Shown here: one piece after another, positions 57,149 to 64,000 of the stretch
Numbering within the stretch: position 1 is the first letter of the stretch
Layout of the letters: every line of letters begins with the position of its first letter
From: Mycobacteroides saopaulense
Lineage (GTDB): Bacteria; Actinomycetota; Actinomycetes; Mycobacteriales; Mycobacteriaceae
Direction of reading: 5' to 3'
Length of the DNA: 64,000 nucleotides
NCBI RefSeq assembly: GCF_001456355.1
Contig: NZ_CP010271.1
Span: 4,585,176 to 4,649,175 of the forward strand
Program-made: the position numbers and the translations under genes
The notes under the pieces: model-generated
Databases searched by the model: none
What the model was told of the DNA's origin: nothing
Seen by the model: only the letters and a program-made list of their open reading frames with translations

Positions 57149-57861
57149 AACGCGGCGCCGACCACAGGTCCCGCCCCAGCCGGTTGCGGAATCTGCACCG
57201 ATTCCAGCAGGCGTTCCAACGCGGCCTCAACCTCAGCCTTCCAGCCGAGTCCGCTGTCGAGCTCCAATCGCAGCCGGGGAAAATGCTGGTGCGGAGCCAC
57301 CACCGTGAAGCCCACATCCTTCAAGAAGTCCACGTCGATCATGCACTGCTCGATCGTGCACTCTCCCAACACATCTGCCGCCTCCGAATGCCTCGCGAGC
57401 GATCCCTCGCACATCTCCAACGCCTCGCTGGTGCGGCCGAACGCCTCCAGTGCGCGTACACCGCGGCGTATCAGTTCTGCAACCACGCTGGCGATGATGC
57501 TGTGCGGCAGGCCATCTGACTCATGCCCCGGCTCGACGCCGAGCGATGTCAACAAAATCGCGTCGGCGCTCACCGGCCCCGTCGGGAGGAGTCGAGCACG
57601 CGGCACCACCCCGGGCGGGGCATACAACGCATATCCCGCAGTGGTCGGTCGAGACTGTGGGCCGGTGACCGCGACCTGACCGCATGATCCCCACTCCAGC
57701 ATGACCATCGACAGCCACGCTTCCTTCTCGAACTCGGGGTCCGACAGGTGCTGCTGATCTCCGACGGTAGCGGGGTCCACCTCCCAGAAGACACACCGCC
57801 GGGCGTGCTTGGGCAGCTGCTCGAAGCCATCGAGCCGCAAAGGAACGATCCGAGCCGACAC
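57145..57861 (-). CDS. GNAT-like protein next to parB (Rv3916c homologue)
   Basis: 238 residues from GTG 57861 (VSARIVPLRLDGFEQLPKHARRCVFWEVDP), the start expected from the M. tuberculosis protein; GGAGG lies 12 nt upstream. Conserved stretches are EFEKEAWLSMVMLEWGSCGQVA, RARLLPTGPVSADAILLTSLGVEPGH and IDVDFLKDVGFTVVAPHQHFPRLRLELDSGLGWKAEVEAALERLL. It resembles N-acetyltransferases. The two-codon stop overlap with the metallo-hydrolase gene is 4 bp. Its role, and any link to parAB, are unknown. Confidence 0.88.
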   Translation of the reverse strand: MSARIVPLRLDGFEQLPKHARRCVFWEVDPATVGDQQHLSDPEFEKEAWLSMVMLEWGSCGQVAVTGPQSRPTTAGYALYAPPGVVPRARLLPTGPVSADAILLTSLGVEPGHESDGLPHSIIASVVAELIRRGVRALEAFGRTSEALEMCEGSLARHSEAADVLGECTIEQCMIDVDFLKDVGFTVVAPHQHFPRLRLELDSGLGWKAEVEAALERLLESVQIPQPAGAGPVVGAAF

Positions 57862-58086
57862 TGGTTTTGTACGCCTCCACGTCCGGTCAACATGGTGCGC
57901 GGCACGCCTCATGCGTCCGGCAACCCCTCCAGGATATGCGAAATTTCTGGATTGGCACCCGACAGCGCTGCCGTGATCCTCTGAAACCACCACCACAGCC
58001 CACACCCCACCCGCAACTGCCCGGCGGAGTCGAAATCCGTTAGTTACCAACTACTTTCATGAACGAGCCGGATTCTCCCGGGTTTC

Positions 58087-58101
58087 ACGTCACAGTGACG
58101 T
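58087..58101 (-). terminator. Small hairpin after parB
   Basis: ACGTCAC and GTGACGT flank one base, 14 bp past the parB stop. It may be a terminator; TTTCACGT at its left is also half of a parS site. Confidence 0.35.
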
Positions 58102-58115
58102 TTCTCCCCCGTGGG

Positions 58116-59108
58116 TCAGGACGTTGCTTCGCCAGACATCAGATCGACAATTCGCTGCAAATCGTCGACCGAACCGAACTCCACGACAATTTTGCCCTTA
58201 CGCTTACCCAGGCTCACGGTGACGCGGGTATCGAAGGTTCCCGACAACCGCTCGGCGACATCCTGCAGACCCGGCATCTGGATCGGCTTGCGGCGCGGCG
58301 CCGGTTTCGGAGCATCACTACGGTTGGCAAGTGTCACCGCCTCCTCGGCGGCCCGCACCGACATTCCCTCCGCCACGATCCGGGCGGCCAACTCTTCCTG
58401 CGCCTCGGCGCCACCCTCCAGAGCGAGCAATGCACGGGCATGTCCGGCCGACAGCACGCCCGCCGCGACCCGCCGCTGCACCGCGATCGGGAGCCGCAGC
58501 AGTCGGATCATGTTCGAGATCACCGGTCGCGACCTACCGATGCGCGCGGCGAGTTCCTCGTGAGTCACCTCGAACTCCTCGAGAAGCTGCTGATACGCAG
58601 CTGCCTCTTCCAAGGGATTCAGCTGCGCCCGATGGATGTTCTCGAGCAGAGCATCGCGAAGCAGATTGTCATCCGCCGTCTCCCGCACAATCGCCGGGAT
58701 GGTGTCCAGGCCGGCCTCTTGGGTTGCCCTCCAACGCCGCTCCCCCATGACGAGTTGATAGGAGGTGCCGTCGCCGTCTTCGGCAGTGCGTACCACGATC
58801 GGTTGCATCACGCCGAACTCACGAATGGAGTGAACCAACTCGGCGAGGGCCTCCTCGTCGAACACCTGGCGTGGCTGCTTGGGGTTGGGCTTGATGGCGG
58901 CTACCGGGATCTCGCGGTACACCGCACCGATGTCGTCCGTCGACTCCGCCGGAGCCACGGGACCGCCACCGATGACCACATCGGCGGCTGCGTCGCCGAG
59001 CCGCGGGCCTGCCGGCGTGGCCGATCCATCCACCGGTGCCGTCGGAATGAGAGATGCCAGGCCCCGGCCGAGGCCGCCCTTACGCCGTGATGATGGCGAC
59101 TGACTCAT
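58116..59108 (-). CDS. parB: Chromosome partition protein ParB
   Basis: 330 residues. N-terminal [13 protein letters not shown] (ParA-stimulating), then the CTPase/nuclease-like boxes [24 protein letters not shown] and [24 protein letters not shown]. The helix-turn-helix for parS recognition is [28 protein letters not shown]. The C-terminal dimer domain has [37 protein letters not shown]. It loads at parS and spreads to build the partition complex. It lies 64 bp after parA. Confidence 0.97.
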   Translation of the reverse strand: MSQSPSSRRKGGLGRGLASLIPTAPVDGSATPAGPRLGDAAADVVIGGGPVAPAESTDDIGAVYREIPVAAIKPNPKQPRQVFDEEALAELVHSIREFGVMQPIVVRTAEDGDGTSYQLVMGERRWRATQEAGLDTIPAIVRETADDNLLRDALLENIHRAQLNPLEEAAAYQQLLEEFEVTHEELAARIGRSRPVISNMIRLLRLPIAVQRRVAAGVLSAGHARALLALEGGAEAQEELAARIVAEGMSVRAAEEAVTLANRSDAPKPAPRRKPIQMPGLQDVAERLSGTFDTRVTVSLGKRKGKIVVEFGSVDDLQRIVDLMSGEATS

Positions 59109-59172
59109 CGGTTACTTCTCCCTTTTCGCATCGGCTCCGCACAAGTGATCATCTTTCCGTAGCGGCTCCCGC

Positions 59173-60117
59173 TCATTGCGGATCACTCGCCGACGGGCTA
59201 GGCCGTTGCGCCAGTTCGCGTGCGGCGTCCAGGTAGCTCAAGGCGCCACGTGAACCCGGGTCGTATTCGAGAACACTGGTCCCGTATCCGGGTGCTTCGG
59301 AGACCTTGACGCTACGCGGGATAACCGAGCCCAACACCTTCGGACCGAAGTGGCTACGCACTTCATCGGCGACCTGATCCGCGAGCTTCGTCCTACCGTC
59401 GTACATGGTCAGCAGAATCGTCGACACATGCAGCGCGGGATTCAAATGAGCCTGGACCAGTTCGATGTTGCGCAGCAGCTGACCCACACCCTCCAGCGCG
59501 TAGTACTCGCACTGGATCGGGATCAGCACCTCGTTGGCCGCTACGAGCGCGTTGACTGTCAACAGGCCAAGCGACGGCGGGCAGTCGATGAAGACGAAGT
59601 CGAAGGCGTCTGCAGCTAGTCCGGCGATCGCCGTACGGAGCCGTCCCTCACGGGCCACCATCGAGACCAGTTCGATCTCGGCGCCCGCAAGATCGATCGT
59701 CGCGGGGACGCAGAAGAGATGCTCGCTCTGCGGGCTGGACTGAATCGCGTCCTGGATGGGGATCTCCCCGAGAAGGACCTCGTACGAAGACGGGGTACCG
59801 GCCCGGTGGTCGGCGCCCAACGCGGTGCTTGCATTGCCCTGTGGATCCAGATCGATCACCAAAACATTTAGGCCCTGTAGCGCCATGGCCGCGGCGAGGT
59901 TGACCGCCGTGGTGGTCTTCCCGACACCGCCCTTCTGGTTGGCGATCGTCAGCATCCGTCGATGCGCCGGCTTCGGCAGTCGGACAGATCCCTGCTTCAG
60001 CTGAGTCGCGCGCTGTGCGGCGGCGCCGATAGGAGTCTCTGATTCCACGAACTCCGTGGGCGATCGGTGGCCGTCACTCGCTGCGCCGGTTTCACGTGAA
60101 ACATCGTCGCTACTCAC
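59173..60117 (-). CDS. parA: Chromosome partition ATPase ParA
   Basis: 314 residues from GTG 60117, preceded by AAGGAG; the frame upstream is the rsmG tail. Deviant Walker A NQKGGVGKTTTAVNLAAAMA, FIDCPPSLGLLTVNAL and QCEYYALEGVGQLLRNI mark a ParA/Soj ATPase that binds DNA and pulls ParB-parS complexes apart. The coding region contains a parS site at 60088-60103. rsmG ends 22 bp upstream of the start. Confidence 0.96.
   Translation of the reverse strand: MSSDDVSRETGAASDGHRSPTEFVESETPIGAAAQRATQLKQGSVRLPKPAHRRMLTIANQKGGVGKTTTAVNLAAAMALQGLNVLVIDLDPQGNASTALGADHRAGTPSSYEVLLGEIPIQDAIQSSPQSEHLFCVPATIDLAGAEIELVSMVAREGRLRTAIAGLAADAFDFVFIDCPPSLGLLTVNALVAANEVLIPIQCEYYALEGVGQLLRNIELVQAHLNPALHVSTILLTMYDGRTKLADQVADEVRSHFGPKVLGSVIPRSVKVSEAPGYGTSVLEYDPGSRGALSYLDAARELAQRPSPSASDPQ
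60088..60103. promoter_or_regulatory. parS site inside parA
   Basis: GGTTTCACGTGAAACA matches TGTTTCACGTGAAACA at 15 of 16 positions and encodes DVSRET of ParA. Confidence 0.85.
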
Positions 60118-60139
60118 TGTCGTCTCCTTGATCGGATGC

Positions 60140-60877
<738 letters not shown>

Positions 60878-60900
60878 TTACATGGATGAGATTTGTGCTG

Positions 60901-61446
60901 TCAGTCGTGCAGGACGACCACGCGGCGCGACGGCTCCACGCCCTCGCTCTCGCTGTGCACACCGTCGATGGCTGCGACGGCGTCGTGCACGATCTTGCGC
61001 TCGAACGGGGTCATCGGCGCGAGTTCCTCACGCTCTCCCGACTCCAGCACCTGCTTGGCGATCTTGGTGCCCAACGCCGCGAGCTCATCGCGACGGCGCC
61101 CTCGCCAGTTGGCGATGTCCAGCATCAGGCGGCTGCGCTCACCGGATTTCTGCTGAACCGCCAGCCGGGTCAACTCCTGCAACGCATCGAGCACCTCGCC
61201 CTTGCGGCCGACGAGCTTCGACAGATCGCTACCGCCATCGATGCTGACGATCGCGCGGTCTCCCTCGACATCCAGATCGATATCGCCGTCGAAGTCCAGG
61301 AGGTCTAGGAGCTCCTCCAAGTAGTCGCCGGCGATCTCTCCCTCGGCAACCAGACGCTCCTCGAGGTCGGCCGTGCGCGGCTGGGCCTCCGGTGCGGCAT
61401 CGGCCTCTGCCGTGGTCTCTTCGGCTTGAGTATCCAGATCGGTCAT
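60901..61446 (-). CDS. jag: Jag/KhpB-type RNA-binding protein
   Basis: 181 residues from ATG 61446. An acidic N-terminal tail of about 30 residues precedes a KH-II domain (VSIDGGSDLSKLVGRKGEVLDALQELTRLAVQQ) and an R3H domain (LAPMTPFERKIVHDAVAAIDGVHSESEGVEPSRRVVV). It binds RNA and sits next to yidC in most bacteria; in Gram-positives the related KhpB affects cell division and elongation. No Jag N-terminal domain is present. It lies 47 bp before rsmG and 42 bp after yidC. Confidence 0.93.
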   Translation of the reverse strand: MTDLDTQAEETTAEADAAPEAQPRTADLEERLVAEGEIAGDYLEELLDLLDFDGDIDLDVEGDRAIVSIDGGSDLSKLVGRKGEVLDALQELTRLAVQQKSGERSRLMLDIANWRGRRRDELAALGTKIAKQVLESGEREELAPMTPFERKIVHDAVAAIDGVHSESEGVEPSRRVVVLHD

Positions 61447-61488
61447 CGTTCTTCTCCCTCTGTCACGCCCGTACAGAATCGCGGGCGG

Positions 61489-62577
61489 TTAGCGCTTGCG
61501 ACGGCGATCGGGCCGCGCACCCGGCTTTGGGGTACGGCTCGTCGCGCCTGATCCATTTGTAGAGTTCGGGGAAGCCTGTCCCCCGGTGTTCTCGTCAGTA
61601 CCGCCGGACTCGGACAGTTCGGTGCTGCTGTCTGTGTCCTCTGATTGTTTGGCCGCCGGGTTTTTTCCACCCCGCGTGGGCTTGGCCCCCGGCTTCGGGG
61701 CGTTCGCCGCCCGCCGCTCCAGATCGGCTTGCTTCTTCTCTTCTTCTTCTTTGGCGATTCGATTGAAGACGTAGTGCTGCTGCCCGAACGTCCAGATGTT
61801 GTTGGAGACCCAGTAGAGGATGATCGCGATCGGCAGGAACGGCCCGCCGACGACCACACCGAGCGGGAACACGTACAGCGCCAGCCGGTTCATGATCTGG
61901 GTCTGCGGGTTGGCTTGAGCCTCCGGGCTCTGCCGCGCGATCGAGGCTCGGCTGTTGAAGTAGGTCGCGATGCCCGCGATGACCATCAAGGGAATGGAGA
62001 CGCCGGCGACCGCCCACCTATTGAATTCCGTGAACGCGTCCAGACCCGTCGTCTGAATCATGGTCGCGCCCAGGGGTGCACCGAACAGGTTGGCGTCCAG
62101 GAAATTGGCCACGTCGTGAGCGCTGAAGACGTAGTTGCCCGTGGCGCGGTTGGCCTCCACCGACATATGGACCTGGCCGAAGCCACCGGTGGTCCGGTTA
62201 AACGAACGCAGTACGTGGAACAGGCCAAGGAACACCGGGATCTGAGCCAACATCGGCAGACACCCCAGGATCGGGTTGAAGCCGTGCTCGCGCTGCAGCT
62301 TCTGCATCTCCAACGCCATGCGCTGACGGTCGTTCTTATACTTCTTCTGCAGGGCCTTGATCTGTGGCTGCAATTCCTGCATCTGCCGGGTGGTCCGGAT
62401 CTGTCGCACGAACGGCTTGTACAGAATCGCGCGCAGCGTGAACACCAGGAACATCACCGACAGCGCCCACGCGAAAAAGTTCGTGGGCCCCAACAGGTAC
62501 GCGAATAGCTTGTACCAAACCCACATGATCGCCGAGACCGGGTAGTAGATGAACCCGAGACTGAACCAATCAAACAT
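61489..62577 (-). CDS. yidC: Membrane protein insertase YidC
   Basis: 362 residues from ATG 62577. No large periplasmic domain, as in Gram-positives and actinobacteria. Core spans include [22 protein letters not shown], the hydrophilic-groove region [64 protein letters not shown] and [16 protein letters not shown]. The C-terminus is a long, basic, disordered tail. It inserts membrane proteins alone or with Sec. It overlaps yidD by 8 bp. Confidence 0.97.
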   Translation of the reverse strand: MFDWFSLGFIYYPVSAIMWVWYKLFAYLLGPTNFFAWALSVMFLVFTLRAILYKPFVRQIRTTRQMQELQPQIKALQKKYKNDRQRMALEMQKLQREHGFNPILGCLPMLAQIPVFLGLFHVLRSFNRTTGGFGQVHMSVEANRATGNYVFSAHDVANFLDANLFGAPLGATMIQTTGLDAFTEFNRWAVAGVSIPLMVIAGIATYFNSRASIARQSPEAQANPQTQIMNRLALYVFPLGVVVGGPFLPIAIILYWVSNNIWTFGQQHYVFNRIAKEEEEKKQADLERRAANAPKPGAKPTRGGKNPAAKQSEDTDSSTELSESGGTDENTGGQASPNSTNGSGATSRTPKPGARPDRRRKR

Positions 62578-62854
62578 CCGCTGTGCTCCTCTGCACGCAT
62601 GCGTGCGCTACGTCCCCGTGCTTCGTACGGCGTTCGGGAATCGGATCCCACCCACCGTGATGCCACGGTCCACATTTCAATAGGCGAATCGTGGCCAACC
62701 ACCCGCCGCGGATCAGTCCGTGCACGCTCAACGCCTCAACCGCGTACTGACTGCAGGTCGGCATGAAACGGCAACTGGGCAGCCGCATCGGCGAGATCCA
62801 CGTCTGATACAGACGAATCAGGAAAATCGCGGCGCGCGCAGGACGGCTCCTCAT
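62570..62854 (-). CDS. yidD: Membrane protein insertion efficiency factor YidD
   Basis: 94 residues from ATG 62854. The core is [59 protein letters not shown], typical of YidD with its conserved cysteines. A partner in YidC-dependent insertion. It overlaps rnpA by 4 nt (ATGA) and yidC by 8 bp. Confidence 0.95.
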   Translation of the reverse strand: MRSRPARAAIFLIRLYQTWISPMRLPSCRFMPTCSQYAVEALSVHGLIRGGWLATIRLLKCGPWHHGGWDPIPERRTKHGDVAHACVQRSTADV

Positions 62855-63234
62855 CGCTGCCGCTCGGGTGCTGGTTCCTGCCGTCGTGCCGATCGCTCGA
62901 TTCCCTCGCGCAATTGCTGCCGCAGGCTTGCCGACAAGGCAGTGCCACTACTGGGCAGCGCCCGAATGACCATGCGGTCTACCGGCTCAAGTCTGGGAAG
63001 TAGCTCTGCGGCGGCATGGCGGAGCCGACGCGATACCCGGTGGCGTACTACCGCCCCGCCGACCGACTTTCCGACGATAAGACCAACCTTCGGGCCCTCG
63101 ACCTGCTCACAAGCAGTGCTCAAGCAGCCACGTTGCAGGTGAATCACCAAGTCCGCGTGGGTAGTTCGCACTCCACGCTTGACGGTCTGTCGGAATTCGG
63201 ATGATTTGGTCATCCGGTGTCGAGTCGGTAACAC
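62851..63234 (-). CDS. rnpA: Ribonuclease P protein component
   Basis: 127 residues from GTG 63234. [23 protein letters not shown] at the N-terminus and the RNA-binding [27 protein letters not shown] motif are typical; mycobacterial RnpA has RHR in place of the usual RNR. With the RNase P RNA it trims tRNA 5' ends. It follows rpmH by 22 bp and shares its transcript. Length is normal. Confidence 0.95.
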   Translation of the reverse strand: MLPTRHRMTKSSEFRQTVKRGVRTTHADLVIHLQRGCLSTACEQVEGPKVGLIVGKSVGGAVVRHRVSRRLRHAAAELLPRLEPVDRMVIRALPSSGTALSASLRQQLREGIERSARRQEPAPERQR

Positions 63235-63256
63235 CGACTACTACCCGCGCCCGAAA

Positions 63257-63400
63257 CTAGGCGGTCAGTTCCCGGCGACCCTTGCGACGCCGGCCGGCAA
63301 TGATCGCGCGACCAGCGCGTGTACGCATGCGCAACCGAAAACCGTGGGTGCGCGCGCGACGCCGATTGTTTGGCTGGAAGGTCCGCTTGCCCTTTGCCAC
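63257..63400 (-). CDS. rpmH: 50S ribosomal protein bL34
   Basis: 47 residues, too short for a 60-codon filter. GTG 63400 follows GAAGGAG. The protein starts with [19 protein letters not shown], continues [19 protein letters not shown] and ends KGRRELTA, the highly basic bL34 sequence with the usual mycobacterial extension. It lies at the base of 23S rRNA domain III. It is the conserved neighbour of dnaA and marks the left side of the origin. Confidence 0.97.
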   Translation of the reverse strand: MAKGKRTFQPNNRRRARTHGFRLRMRTRAGRAIIAGRRRKGRRELTA

Positions 63401-63902
63401 CGCTACTACTCCTTCATGTCAGTCACGTTCTCAGCCGCCATCGCCCACGACGTGTGTTCACGGCGCATGCGATGTGCTGAGACGCAGCAGTCCTTGGTAC
63501 TTCTCACTCGCCACCGGCGCGGTACCTACGGAATCTTGGGTTTCATCCCTGATGACGTGCGGGTCGCGGCCGTGCCGCCAACGTTCGGGCGACTGTTTGA
63601 GGGTACTGACCTGCTCGGCGCCGGTCAAACTGATCACAGACGTCACACGCGTATCCCCTCTGCACAACAGTCCGTCACCTTCGGCGAAAGTTGTCACCGA
63701 TGTGTCCGGATCGGTTGGCGGGCCGCTACAAAAACTGTTAGCTTCTGCGAATGCCGTTTCCACCGGGCGCATGCATCGGAACCACCCACACTGGCCGATG
63801 CCGATCGCGGTCGGACACCGACTAGCCGGTCCCCCGGAACAGGTGATCCGACGCGGTCTCCTGGTATACGCACACTGACCACCATGGGGGTGGTCTGCTT
63901 TG

Positions 63903-63934
63903 TTGTCCACAGGTGTGGATAACCGTGTGGAAAC
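63903..63934. promoter_or_regulatory. DnaA-box cluster before dnaA
   Basis: TTGTCCACA (63903-63911) and, in opposite orientation, TGTGGATAA (63914-63922, exact complement of TTATCCACA) and TGTGGAAAC (63926-63934). Three boxes in 32 bp just upstream of where dnaA should begin. Confidence 0.8.
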
Positions 63935-63959
63935 CCACGACCGATCGTTGAAAAGGGGC

Positions 63960-63965
63960 TAGTGT
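63960..63965 (+). promoter_or_regulatory. Possible -10 element of the dnaA promoter
   Basis: TAGTGT fits TANNNT and lies 26 bp after the DnaA boxes. Transcription would begin near 63972, so the GTG at 63970 is probably not the dnaA start. Confidence 0.3.
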
Positions 63966-64000
63966 CGACGTGACCCCTCCAGCAAGAGAGATGCTCGCCG

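Larger units (their letters stand above)
63401..63969. other. rpmH-dnaA intergenic region (origin side)
   Basis: No gene is supported in 569 bp; open frames here are short and antisense to each other. It contains the rpmH promoter and, at its right end, three DnaA boxes. In mycobacteria the functional oriC lies on the dnaA-dnaN side, but this side also holds DnaA boxes and the dnaA promoter (established knowledge). The dnaA coding sequence is expected just beyond the window. Confidence 0.75.

Noticed and set aside
63970..64000. GTG at 63970 as the dnaA start
   Set aside because: Only ten codons are seen, they do not resemble a known DnaA N-terminus, and a -10 element lies 4 nt upstream.

Overview
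The window is high-GC DNA from a rapidly growing mycobacterium, most likely the Mycobacteroides abscessus/chelonae group (inference from gene content; no database search was possible). It is the chromosome arm immediately left of the replication origin. The right end carries the classic order parB-parA-rsmG-jag-yidC-yidD-rnpA-rpmH followed by an intergenic region with three DnaA boxes and, just beyond the window, presumably dnaA. No tRNA, rRNA, CRISPR array or insertion sequence was seen.

Layout. 1-2273: four minus-strand genes for exported proteins (an MspA-like porin with an interrupted leader, two low-complexity secreted proteins, an LppU-like fragment). 2397-14508: a replication, translation and envelope block (dnaB; rplI-rpsR-ssb-rpsF; a GT87-type membrane protein; the bifunctional PBP ponA1; a zinc-ribbon protein), then an MmpS-like lipoprotein, two tandem DUF1707 membrane proteins, a PadR regulator and ino1. 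14589-27692: accessory metabolism (an LLM oxidoreductase, a permease, a TetR-controlled SDR/acyl-CoA dehydrogenase/phosphotransferase operon with a visible operator, a PknH-type sensor lipoprotein beside the remnant of a paralogue, the branched-chain ketoacid dehydrogenase operon bkdABC with a divergent Lrp regulator, and glucosylglycerate hydrolase). 27689-40077: leuS, the Mtc28-like antigen, a DUF445/Abi-alpha pair, YqgE, an MFS transporter, a maleylpyruvate-isomerase-like protein, a PapA-like acyltransferase, a Ca-loop repeat protein and a TauE/SafE permease. 40084-52726: the conserved pcnA/mutT4/DUF6049/murJ-pseudokinase/sigM/anti-sigma/trxB/trxA/cwlM block. 52723-57148: an accessory cassette (ferredoxin, P450, AveC-like membrane protein, TetR, metallo-beta-lactamase-fold protein) inserted between cwlM and the acetyltransferase that precede parB. 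58116-63400: the parBA-to-rpmH set, with two parS sites.

By remembered gene order, the dnaB...leuS...(Rv0036c homologue) block lies to the right of dnaA in M. tuberculosis but here sits inverted on the left of the origin, joined to pcnA, so an origin-proximal rearrangement separates the lineages.

Two regulatory themes recur: several genes start 6-8 nt after a TANNNT or GANNNT -10 element, the signature of leaderless mRNAs; and DnaA-box-like or parS-like motifs occur away from the origin, before dnaB, near 39212 and inside a gene at 38906. The least explained parts are the exported-protein cluster at 1-2273 and the P450/AveC-like cassette at 52723-57148.
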